This document shows, piece by piece, positions 23,496 through 31,038 of a stretch of 64,000 nucleotides of DNA. Position 1 is the stretch's first letter. Every line of letters begins with the position of its first letter. Source of the DNA: Chitinophaga rhizosphaerae (lineage in GTDB: Bacteria; Bacteroidota; Bacteroidia; Chitinophagales; Chitinophagaceae); contig NZ_RXLO01000006.1 in the NCBI RefSeq assembly GCF_003958645.1, positions 1 to 64,000 of the forward strand, written 5' to 3'. The notes below the pieces were generated by a model. It searched no databases. It saw nothing but the letters and a program-made list of their open reading frames with translations, and was not told the DNA's origin. A program made the position numbers and the translations under genes.

Positions 23496-25253
23496 TCAAT
23501 CGATCACCATTTCGTACGGCAGCCTGGCTTGGGCTTCGCCTTGCATGGCGCGTACTTTTTTGATCGTTTCGAAGAAGCGGTAATCTTCGCCCAGTTCTTC
23601 CTTCATGAAGCTGGCTCTCATTTCCTGCCCGAAAAGCTTTACGAGTTTTTCCATGGTGCCTTTCGGACGGGGATACGTGACCAGCTCCACTTCCGGAATA
23701 TTGGCCATGCGCGCCGCACAGTCGATCGCGTCCTGCACACCGCCCAAACGGTCTACCAGGCCCAGTTGCTTCGCCTGGCTGCCGGTCCACACGCGGCCCT
23801 GCGAAATGCTGTCGACCACCGCTGCACTCAGTTTACGGCCGTCTACCACCCGTTGTTTGAATGTGGCGTAGATGGAATCCACTCCGCGCTGGATGAACAT
23901 TTTTTCCTTCTCGGTGAGCGGACGGATGGTGGAACCTGCATCTGCATATTCCCCGGTCTTTACGCCGTCGAACGTAATGCCGAGCTTGCTGTTGAAGAAC
24001 CCTTTCATATTGGGCAGTATCGCAAACACGCCGATGGAACCGGTGAGGGTATTGTGTTCTGCGAAAATGCTGTCTGCCATGCAGGAAATGTAATATCCGC
24101 CGCTGGCTGCGTAATCGCCCATGGAAACGATGACGGGTTTGGATTTGCGCGCCAGCGTCAGTTCGCGCCAGATGCTTTCGGAAGCCAGTGCGCTGCCGCC
24201 GGGAGAGTTTACGCGGAACACGATGGCGCGGATGCTTTTATCCTGCCGTGCATCGCGGATCATTTTCACGTAATCGTCGCCGGCAATGGCGTCGTCGATA
24301 TCGGAACCGGAGCGGATGTCGCCCTGGGCGTAAATGAGAGCGATGTTGCCGCTGTAGCTTTCGTACAAACGATTGGCGACGGCATATTTATTAAGGGAGA
24401 TGAAATTCACGGATTCATCCCCGCCGATAGACAGGCTGCGTTTGATCTCGTCCATCACCTGGTCGTCGTACCGCAACCCGTCGATCAGTTTGAGGCGCTC
24501 GGCGTCGGAGGGTTCCAGAATCTGCGCTTCGTTAGCGTACCGGTGCAGCGTGGCGGTGTCGATATTCCTCGCTTCGGAAATGTGTACGAGGAAATCGCCG
24601 TAGAGTTCGTTGAGGAAGGAAGTGGTCTGAACGCGGTTGGCGTCAGACATTTTGTATTCGCGGAGCGGTTCTGTAGCGGATTTGAATTTGCCGTTATAGA
24701 AAATCTGCGGTTCGATCTCGAGTTTTTCGAGGAGGCCTTTGATGTAGGCGGTGGTGAGGGAAAAACCGGTGAAATCGACGGCGCCTTTCGGGTGCACATA
24801 TATTTTACCTGCGGCGGAAGCTACGTAAAAAGCGTTCTGGCTGAGGCCATCCGCATACGCATACACGAATTTGCCGCTTTTGCGGAACGCCACCAGGGCG
24901 CGGCGCAACTCTTCACTGGCGGCATACCCGTTACCGTTGCCATCGGCCTTGATGTAAATACCTTTTACATTACCGTCTGTGGCCGCTTCGCGGATGATGC
25001 GCACGGCATCGAAAAGCCCGGGAGCATTGCCTGCGCCGCCGGCGATCAGGTTCAGGAAGGGATCGTCTTTCCGCAGTTCATGGAATTGCTGGCTGAGGTC
25101 TACCACTACAACGGCGTTGGGCCCTACCACTACTTTTTCGCGGGCGCCGGCGCCCAGGCGGGCGAGCAGCATCAGCATGAAAAAGAAGGAAATAACGGAG
25201 AAAACGATGAGGGCTACAAAGGATGCCAGGAAAAATTTGAGGAAACTGCGCAT
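23496..25253 (-). CDS. sppA: Signal peptide peptidase SppA, 67K type
   Basis: Degrades cleaved signal peptides in the inner membrane. The 585-residue protein has an N-terminal anchor (~8-31) and two tandem S49 domains, the 67K architecture. The catalytic dyad is Lys191 (FKSATEP, N-terminal half) and Ser384 (GDYAASGGYY, C-terminal half), matching Lys209 and Ser409 of E. coli SppA. Length is typical for the long form. It is divergent from folK, and their promoter boxes lie within the same 80-base gap. Confidence 0.94.
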   Translation of the reverse strand: MRSFLKFFLASFVALIVFSVISFFFMLMLLARLGAGAREKVVVGPNAVVVVDLSQQFHELRKDDPFLNLIAGGAGNAPGLFDAVRIIREAATDGNVKGIYIKADGNGNGYAASEELRRALVAFRKSGKFVYAYADGLSQNAFYVASAAGKIYVHPKGAVDFTGFSLTTAYIKGLLEKLEIEPQIFYNGKFKSATEPLREYKMSDANRVQTTSFLNELYGDFLVHISEARNIDTATLHRYANEAQILEPSDAERLKLIDGLRYDDQVMDEIKRSLSIGGDESVNFISLNKYAVANRLYESYSGNIALIYAQGDIRSGSDIDDAIAGDDYVKMIRDARQDKSIRAIVFRVNSPGGSALASESIWRELTLARKSKPVIVSMGDYAASGGYYISCMADSIFAEHNTLTGSIGVFAILPNMKGFFNSKLGITFDGVKTGEYADAGSTIRPLTEKEKMFIQRGVDSIYATFKQRVVDGRKLSAAVVDSISQGRVWTGSQAKQLGLVDRLGGVQDAIDCAARMANIPEVELVTYPRPKGTMEKLVKLFGQEMRASFMKEELGEDYRFFETIKKVRAMQGEAQARLPYEMVID

Positions 25254-25293
25254 GAGTATCTGGTTATTGGACGGAAATCTATATTAATTTTCT

Positions 25294-25320
25294 CAAAAAT
25301 ACGGAATATGGGTACTTTTG
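25294..25320. promoter_or_regulatory. Back-to-back promoter boxes for sppA and folK
   Basis: CAAAAATA (25294-25301) is TATTTTTG on the minus strand, facing sppA; TACTTTTG (25313-25320) on the plus strand faces folK, 13 bases before its ATG. Both match TAnnTTTG. The boxes are only 11 bases apart and point away from each other. Confidence 0.5.
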
Positions 25321-25333
25321 AGCCGTCAAATTC

Positions 25334-25828
25334 ATGAATACTGCAATATTACTGATAGGTGGCAACATGGGAGACCGCTCCGCGAACCTCCTGGAAGCGG
25401 TGAAACTCCTGCAGGCGGAGGCCGGGGCCGTGGTACGCGAATCGGCGCTGTACGAAACCGCTGCCTGGGGAGGCGTTGCCCAGCCCGACTACCTGAACCA
25501 GGCCCTGGAACTGGAAACGGCGCTCGACGCGCCCTCGCTGCTGCGCCTCATGCTAGACATCGAGCGCAGGATCGGCCGTGTGCGGCGATTGAAGTGGGGG
25601 GCGCGGGTGATCGATATCGACATGCTGTTTTTCAACAACGATGTCATTACCCTTCCGCAACTGAAAGTACCGCATCCCCAGCTCCAGAACCGCCGTTTCG
25701 TGCTGGCGCCCCTGGCGGAGATCGCGGGGGAAAGGGTGCATCCCATCCTGCAACTGACCGTTGCCGAGCTGCTGGCGGCCTGTCCGGACCCGCTGCCTGC
25801 GGTGAAACTCGCTACTGCTCCACATTAA
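25334..25828 (+). CDS. folK: 2-amino-4-hydroxy-6-hydroxymethyldihydropteridine diphosphokinase
   Basis: Transfers pyrophosphate from ATP to 6-hydroxymethyl-7,8-dihydropterin in folate synthesis. The 164-residue protein has the HPPK pattern: LLIGGNMGDR at the start, ESALYETAAWG, and the signature WGARVIDIDMLFF with the two metal-binding aspartates, then VPHPQLQNRRFVLAPLAEI. Length matches E. coli FolK (159). It is followed three bases later by a deoxynucleoside kinase gene, so the two are co-transcribed. Confidence 0.95.
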   Translation: MNTAILLIGGNMGDRSANLLEAVKLLQAEAGAVVRESALYETAAWGGVAQPDYLNQALELETALDAPSLLRLMLDIERRIGRVRRLKWGARVIDIDMLFFNNDVITLPQLKVPHPQLQNRRFVLAPLAEIAGERVHPILQLTVAELLAACPDPLPAVKLATAPH

Positions 25829-25831
25829 CCC

Positions 25832-26452
25832 ATGCAATACCCGTTCATTACCATAGAAGGGAACATCGGCTCGGGGAAAACGACCCTCGCGTACCAGCTC
25901 GCCGAGCATTACCGGGCGCGCCTGGTGCTGGAGGAGTTCGCAGACAATCCCTTCCTGCCCAAGTTTTACGCAGACCCCGCCCAGTATGCCTTTCCGCTGG
26001 AGCTGTTCTTCATGGCCGAACGGTATAAACAACTGAAAGACATGATCGGGCCGGATCTTTTTTCGCCCCAGACCATCAGCGATTACCTCTTCATCAAAAG
26101 CCTGCTGTTCGCCAAGATGAACCTGGAGGCCGACGAGTTTTCGCTCTATCAAAAGCTGTTCGACATCATCAATCCCCAACTCCCCCAGCCCGACATCCTC
26201 ATTTTCCTCAACACGCCGGTAGACCAGTTGCAGCGCAACATCCGCAAGCGCGGGCGGCCGTACGAACAGCAGATCAAAAACAGCTACCTGGAACGGGTGC
26301 AGGATATGTATATGCAGTTCCTCCGCCAGTATCCCATGCGCACGCTTATGATAGACACCACGCAGATGGACTTCCTCCGGAGCCCAGAAGATTTCCGGGC
26401 GCTGACCGGTGCGCTGGGCAACAGCTATCCGCCGGGTATCCATTACCTGTAG
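25832..26452 (+). CDS. Deoxynucleoside kinase (deoxyadenosine/deoxyguanosine kinase family)
   Basis: Phosphorylates deoxynucleosides in the salvage pathway. The 206-residue P-loop protein has Walker A GNIGSGKTT at ~10-18, the substrate-site segment LEEFADNPFLPKFY at ~33-46, and the LID region NIRKRGRPYEQQI with arginines. Specificity (dAdo, dGuo or dCyd) cannot be read by eye. The pairing with folK is common in Bacteroidota. A hairpin terminator follows about 105 bases downstream. Confidence 0.9.
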   Translation: MQYPFITIEGNIGSGKTTLAYQLAEHYRARLVLEEFADNPFLPKFYADPAQYAFPLELFFMAERYKQLKDMIGPDLFSPQTISDYLFIKSLLFAKMNLEADEFSLYQKLFDIINPQLPQPDILIFLNTPVDQLQRNIRKRGRPYEQQIKNSYLERVQDMYMQFLRQYPMRTLMIDTTQMDFLRSPEDFRALTGALGNSYPPGIHYL

Positions 26453-26501
26453 GCGATGCCGCCAACATACCTTCCTTTTCCCTTGTTACCTGCTCATGCC
26501 C

Positions 26502-26517
26502 CTGCCCGATCGGGCAG
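26502..26517. repeat. Perfect 16-base palindrome
   Basis: CTGCCCGATCGGGCAG is exactly self-complementary and lies 50 bases after the kinase gene and 40 before the shared terminator. It has no T-tract, so it is not itself a terminator; a processing site or protein site is possible. Confidence 0.4.
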
Positions 26518-26556
26518 ACGGGAACTAATCCATAGTTAGTATTATCATAAACAAAA

Positions 26557-26592
26557 CAGGCAACCTGCGCCTGCAGATTGCCTGTCATTTTT
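26557..26592. terminator. Bidirectional terminator
   Basis: CAGGCAA (26557-26563) pairs with TTGCCTG (26578-26584). The plus strand continues TCATTTTTTG and the minus strand TTTTGTTT, so it can end both the folK operon and the GG-leader peptide transcript. Confidence 0.7.
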
Positions 26593-26609
26593 TGTAACTA
26601 CAGTGGTGA

Positions 26610-26816
26610 TTACGCAGCTGTTACCAGGGGATCTACGAAAGAGGTCAGGAGTCCGAATGCCAGGGGGCCGGCAAGGGGCACATTCATGGTAAATCCTTTT
26701 GTAAGGAAATATGCGCCTTTTACGAGGGTCAAAAGATTGGCCACATAAGCACCGCCCTGAATGTTCTGCATGTCTTGTGCCTCGAGCGGCTCGCAGCCGA
26801 AGTAGGTGTTTTCCAT
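26610..26816 (-). CDS. Double-glycine leader peptide (bacteriocin-like small secreted peptide)
   Basis: A 68-residue peptide starting at ATG 26816. The first 22 residues end in LEAQDMQNIQGG, the leader pattern recognised by C39-peptidase ABC exporters (LxxxxMxxIxGG). The predicted mature part is 46 residues, hydrophobic and Gly/Ala-rich (for example VKGAYFLTKG, PLAGPLAFG), without cysteines. A longer frame from 26885 adds 23 residues ahead of the leader and is less likely. No exporter, immunity or maturation gene is next to it. It may be a class II bacteriocin or a signalling peptide; neither is shown. Confidence 0.65.
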   Translation of the reverse strand: MENTYFGCEPLEAQDMQNIQGGAYVANLLTLVKGAYFLTKGFTMNVPLAGPLAFGLLTSFVDPLVTAA

Positions 26817-26992
26817 AATTTTGGGATTTAGATAATAAGGTTTGTTAATCAATTTATAACTAATACTTCTGTTCATTTCGTTCATTCTATAGAACGGCTG
26901 TTCATTTTCATTCAGGAAATATTTTTTTACCGGTTTATGGGGGGAGGGGCGATTTGTCCGTCATAATAGCAGCAAACAAAAAACTTTACAAT

Positions 26993-27586
26993 ATGAAAAA
27001 GCTGCTTACACTCTTCGTATCGATGTTAATCATCACCGCCGCCAATGCCCAGGAAATCGAAACCCTGGCCGGCAAAACCTCCAAAGCCAAATCTTTCGGC
27101 GCCTATGGCCACGGTTTTGGCACGATCTCCGCCCTGAATGGCGATTTTGCCGTCCTCACCGGCGCCTACGGAGGCGTTTTCCTCAACAAAAAATGGCTCC
27201 TCGGCGCCGGCGCCAAAAGTCTTGCCAACAACATCCGCGTAGAAGCGCCCGACCGCCCCGTACTCAATTTCTGGTACACCGGCGCCGTAGTCGAATACGT
27301 GCATAACTCCGACAAACTTTTCCATTGGTCGGCCGGCACCCTCATCGGCGGCGGCGGGGTTTCCGAACGCGAAAAATTCGATAAAGGCCGCGATCACGTC
27401 TATGGGTCCAGCTCGGTAGTAGTGGCCGAGCCCTTCGTTCAGCTGGAAATGAACATCACCCATTACCTCCGCGTAGTAGCGGGTGGTTCGTACCGGAGGG
27501 TGTTCGGCGTGGGCGGCCTGCACACGACCGACGAGAAACTCAGCGCCCCCGGATTCTCCCTGGGCGTGAAAGCGGGCATTTTCTAA
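26993..27586 (+). CDS. Outer-membrane beta-barrel-like protein, hypothetical
   Basis: 197 residues from ATG 26993, chosen because a clean signal peptide (KKLLTLFVSMLIITAANAQ) follows directly; the open frame extends 13 codons further without function. The mature part alternates Gly/aromatic beta strands (FGAYGHGFGTIS, AVLTGAYGGVFLN, WLLGAGAKSLA, LRVVAGGSYRRVFGVGG) and ends FSLGVKAGIF with a terminal Phe, the usual form of small outer-membrane barrels. Family not recognised. It stands alone. Confidence 0.75.
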   Translation: MKKLLTLFVSMLIITAANAQEIETLAGKTSKAKSFGAYGHGFGTISALNGDFAVLTGAYGGVFLNKKWLLGAGAKSLANNIRVEAPDRPVLNFWYTGAVVEYVHNSDKLFHWSAGTLIGGGGVSEREKFDKGRDHVYGSSSVVVAEPFVQLEMNITHYLRVVAGGSYRRVFGVGGLHTTDEKLSAPGFSLGVKAGIF

Positions 27587-27629
27587 CCGGCTGTCCTTTT
27601 TTCTCCCCCATCCATTGAACGTTTTACGC

Positions 27630-27637
27630 TAATTTTG
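27630..27637 (+). promoter_or_regulatory. TAnnTTTG -7 box of the repeat surface protein gene
   Basis: TAATTTTG lies 35 bases before the ATG at 27673. A -33 TTTG at the expected distance is not evident. Confidence 0.4.
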
Positions 27638-27672
27638 GCCCGCCGGTCTCCACAAGGAGGTCGGCGTCCGCC

Positions 27673-29664
27673 ATGTTCAAACCCTGCTCCAACTTGTTCC
27701 GCAACTGTCTCATCGCCCTGCTCCTCTGGCCAAGCTGCCTGATGGCGCAGCAACAACTCCAGCAAACCGTTTCCTTCCGGGCCATTAACTGGCCGGTAGA
27801 TTCCGTTCTGTCTAAAATCACCGCCCAGTCGGGCCTCAGTTTCTCCTACGCCGGCAGGCCTTTCCGGGGCGATAGCCTCGTGAACCTCACCGTGCAGCGG
27901 AAACCCATCCGCCAGGTGCTCGACCAGCTCTTCCAGGGCCGCATCCGGTATTCGGTGGTAGACGGGCATATTATCCTCAACGCAACCGAAGGCGCCAGGG
28001 AACGGTTTTACACCATCAGCGGCTACGTGCGCGACAAATACAACGGCGAAATGATCGTGAACGCCAGTATTTACGAGCGCTCCGACCTCATGAGCGCCTT
28101 CACCAATACAGACGGATATTTCCACCTGCGGCTGAAAGACAAGGGGAAACAGCCTTCCATCCAGATAACGGTCAGCAAAGAGTTTTACATCGATACGATG
28201 CTGTACGTGATGCCCGGCTTCGACCGGGAAATCTCCGTCGCCATTTCGCCGGCCATGCCGGTAAAACTGCGGGAATTCACCGTGTCCGATAAAGTAGACA
28301 GAACGTGGCTGGGCAGCCGCCTGCTGAGCGAAAATCTCCGCCGGCAAACCCGCAACATCGGAAAATTCTTCGCGGAAAAGCCGGTACAATCCTCGCTCGT
28401 ACCATCGCTTGGCTCCCATGGAAAGATGGCCGGGCAGGTGGTCAATAAATTTTCCCTCAACCTTGTAGGCGGCTATTCTGCAGGGCTCGACGGCCTGGAA
28501 ATCGCCGGGGGCTTCAATATCAACAAAGGCAATGCGCAATACGCGCAGGTAGCGGGCATTTTCAACCTTGTGGGCGGCTCGGTGCGCGGCGTGCAGGTGG
28601 CCGGTATCTTTAACCGGAATATGGAATTCGTGGAAGGCGCGCAGGTAGGCGGCATCAGTAATATCGCAGATGGCTGGCTCATGGGCGCACAGATTTCGGG
28701 GATCTTCAACCGCGCCCTGGATTCCGTGAAAGGCATCCAGGTATCCGGGCTGTACAACACCATCCGCGGCGACGTGACCGGCGCACAGATCAGCGGGCTT
28801 ATGAACCATAGCGGCGGGCACCTCAACGGGATCCAGATCAGCGGCCTCATCAACCGCGTGCGCGGCAATTCCCAGGGTGCGCAGATCACGGGGCTCATCA
28901 ATTACACCAAGGAAATGAATGGTTTGCAGATCGCCGGGCTTATCAATCACGCCGCAGGCAAAATCGATCTTCACCATCCCATAAAAGATACGGCAGCCAG
29001 GAACCCCGGCAGCATCGCCCCCGGCATCCAGATTTCGGGGCTTTACAACCAACATCACGGGAGCGGCCATGGCGTGCAAATCACCGGCGGCTGGAACCAT
29101 GCCCGCGATACCATGCGCGGCCTGCAACTGTCGTCCATCGGCAACAGCGCAGGGTATAACCGCGGCGTGCAGTTCGGGCTGGTCAATATCGCCGATAGCT
29201 CCGACGGCGTGGCTTTCGGACTGGTCACCATCGTGAAGAAAAAAGGGTATTACCGGCTGGAGGCGTTCTCCAGCGACCTGATGCCCGCCAACCTGCAGTT
29301 CAAAAGCGGCCGGAGGGGCTTTTACTCCATCCTTTCCGGCGGCACGCGCAACGGCATGCATTACCTGGGGCTTGGTTTCGGCGGCGAATGGAAATTGAAA
29401 GGAAGATTATCGATGAATACGGACGTGTCGCAACTGAACTTTTTCGATAACGGCTGGAAATCGCTCGCCCAGGCCTGGCGCGCCTCCCCTTCCCTGCGGG
29501 TGCGGCTGGGCAATTGGGTGACGGTTTACGGCGGACCCGCCTTTACGTTCATGGACGATAACAATCTGATCGCAGACCGGCCATGGAAGGGATATCCCGG
29601 CTTTTCGTCGGCCGAAGGCCGCGCGGGATGGCTGGGTTGGCAGGCGGGACTGAGCTTTTTTTAA
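27673..29664 (+). CDS. STN/carboxypeptidase-regulatory surface protein with a 16-residue repeat solenoid
   Basis: A 663-residue exported protein. Signal peptide ~1-25; STN domain ~33-105; carboxypeptidase-regulatory-like domain ~113-195; a linker; then about fifteen copies of a motif GxQ(I/V)xG(I/L)xN between residues 274 and 519, with an exact 16-residue spacing over most of the run (starts at 306, 322, 338, 354, 370, 386 and 402). The C-terminal ~140 residues look like outer-membrane strands and end in SFF. The repeat resembles LA_2272-type surface repeats. STN domains usually serve signalling receptors, but no TonB plug is present, so an STN-plus-solenoid design is unusual. Function unknown. 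Confidence 0.8.
   Translation: MFKPCSNLFRNCLIALLLWPSCLMAQQQLQQTVSFRAINWPVDSVLSKITAQSGLSFSYAGRPFRGDSLVNLTVQRKPIRQVLDQLFQGRIRYSVVDGHIILNATEGARERFYTISGYVRDKYNGEMIVNASIYERSDLMSAFTNTDGYFHLRLKDKGKQPSIQITVSKEFYIDTMLYVMPGFDREISVAISPAMPVKLREFTVSDKVDRTWLGSRLLSENLRRQTRNIGKFFAEKPVQSSLVPSLGSHGKMAGQVVNKFSLNLVGGYSAGLDGLEIAGGFNINKGNAQYAQVAGIFNLVGGSVRGVQVAGIFNRNMEFVEGAQVGGISNIADGWLMGAQISGIFNRALDSVKGIQVSGLYNTIRGDVTGAQISGLMNHSGGHLNGIQISGLINRVRGNSQGAQITGLINYTKEMNGLQIAGLINHAAGKIDLHHPIKDTAARNPGSIAPGIQISGLYNQHHGSGHGVQITGGWNHARDTMRGLQLSSIGNSAGYNRGVQFGLVNIADSSDGVAFGLVTIVKKKGYYRLEAFSSDLMPANLQFKSGRRGFYSILSGGTRNGMHYLGLGFGGEWKLKGRLSMNTDVSQLNFFDNGWKSLAQAWRASPSLRVRLGNWVTVYGGPAFTFMDDNNLIADRPWKGYPGFSSAEGRAGWLGWQAGLSFF
28492..29229 (+). 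repeat. Coding tandem repeat, 48-base period (16 residues)
   Basis: About fifteen units of GxQxxGxxN, e.g. GAQVGGISN, GAQISGIFN, GIQVSGLYN, GAQISGLMN, GIQISGLIN, GAQITGLIN. The DNA is less conserved than the protein, which indicates old, selected repeats rather than a recent expansion. One larger insertion (~residues 426-450) interrupts the run. Confidence 0.85.
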
Positions 29665-30911
29665 GTTTGCGCCCCTTCGAGCTGCGCGGCGATCCAGCCG
29701 CTCGTCCAGGCATGCTGGAAATTAAAGCCGCCGGTGATCCCGTCCACGTCCATCACTTCTCCTGCAAAATACAACCCCGGCACCACGCGGCTTTGCATGG
29801 TGAGCGGGTCAATTTCCGACAGGCGGATGCCTCCGCAGGTCACGAATTCTTCCTTGAACGTCGTTTTCCCCGACACCGGGAATTCCATGGCCGTGAGCAG
29901 CCTGATCAGCCGGTTTTGCTCTTTGGCGGGGATTTCCGCCCAACGGGTGGATTCGGAAATGCCGGCTTCGGCGAGCAAAAAGAGCCATAGCCGGGACGGC
30001 AGCCCGAACGGATTGCGGGTTCCGGTCTGCTGTTTGCCCAACTCCTGCCGCCATTGCGGCCACGCGTCGCGCAGGGCGTTTTCGTTCATTTCCGGCAGCC
30101 AGTTGACGATCAGCGTGAATTTATATTGCTGCTCCTGCAGGTAACGCGCGCCCCAGGCGGAGAGCCGCAGCACGGCCGGGCCGCTCATCCCCCAATGGGT
30201 GATCAGCAACGGGCCTTTCTCCGCAAGTTTACTGCCGGCGATGCGAACGGCGGCTTCGGGGACGGAAACGCCCATGAGGCCCGTGACCGGGTTGCCCGGC
30301 ATGTTGAACGTGAAAAGCGACGGTGCGGGGGGCTCGATGGTGTGGCCCAAAGCCGTGAGATAAGCGAATTTATCGGCCGACGCGTACCCGCCCGCGGCGA
30401 TGCAGACGTTCGGCGCCGTGATGGTAGCGCCGCCCGCGATGGTGATCTTCCATTCTCCGTTTACCCGTTCCAGTGATTGCGCCTCTGCATGCCGGCGGAC
30501 CTGCACGCGGTGGCGGTCGGCCTCGCGGAGCAGGCAGTCGATAATGGTCTGGGAATCGTCGGAATCGGGGAACATCCTTCCATCGGCCTCCGTTTTCAGC
30601 GTCACGCCCCTTTCGGCATACCAGGCGATCGTGTCGGGGACAAAGAACCGGGAAAACGATTTCTTCAGGAAATTGCCGCCGCGCGGATACCTTTTCACCA
30701 GTTCGGACACACTATCCAGTGCATGCGTCACATTGCAGCGGCCACCGCCCGACACTTTCACCTTCGACAGCACCTTGCCCGTTTTCTCCAATAGCACGAT
30801 CTTTTTACCGGGATGCAACCTCGCGGCATTCACCGCGCAGAAAAATCCTGCCGCGCCGCCGCCGGTCACCACCAGGTCCGCCTTTTCCGATTGAGCATAT
30901 TCCATATTCAT
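29661..30911 (-). CDS. HI0933-family flavoprotein (YhiN-like NAD(P)/FAD-dependent oxidoreductase)
   Basis: About 416 residues from ATG 30911. The FAD-binding motif GGGAAGFFCAVNAA lies near the N-terminus, followed by the family signature LSKVKVSGGGRCNVTHA, and the C-terminal YFAGEVMDVDGITGGFNFQHAWTSG (in two parts: YFAGEVMDVDG and GGFNFQHAWTSG) is the FAD-closing motif of HI0933/YhiN proteins. Members are sometimes named aminoacetone oxidase, but the true substrate is unsettled. An upstream TTG at 30944 would add 11 residues without a function. It overlaps the convergent gene's stop by four bases. Confidence 0.9.
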   Translation of the reverse strand: MNMEYAQSEKADLVVTGGGAAGFFCAVNAARLHPGKKIVLLEKTGKVLSKVKVSGGGRCNVTHALDSVSELVKRYPRGGNFLKKSFSRFFVPDTIAWYAERGVTLKTEADGRMFPDSDDSQTIIDCLLREADRHRVQVRRHAEAQSLERVNGEWKITIAGGATITAPNVCIAAGGYASADKFAYLTALGHTIEPPAPSLFTFNMPGNPVTGLMGVSVPEAAVRIAGSKLAEKGPLLITHWGMSGPAVLRLSAWGARYLQEQQYKFTLIVNWLPEMNENALRDAWPQWRQELGKQQTGTRNPFGLPSRLWLFLLAEAGISESTRWAEIPAKEQNRLIRLLTAMEFPVSGKTTFKEEFVTCGGIRLSEIDPLTMQSRVVPGLYFAGEVMDVDGITGGFNFQHAWTSGWIAAQLEGAQT

Positions 30912-31038
30912 AATTTGCCGGTCTACCGGCGGCGAATTTCGCAATAAACCATCAAAAACGAAATGTTAAAAAAACAGGTGCCCGCCCTACTAATTATTCG
31001 TAATTGATTATCTTGGTACATTAAACGATCCGCAATCC

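Noticed and set aside
28492..29229. 48-base periodicity considered as a CRISPR array or minisatellite
   Set aside because: The period is in frame, conserved in protein rather than DNA, and lacks identical repeats with unique spacers.
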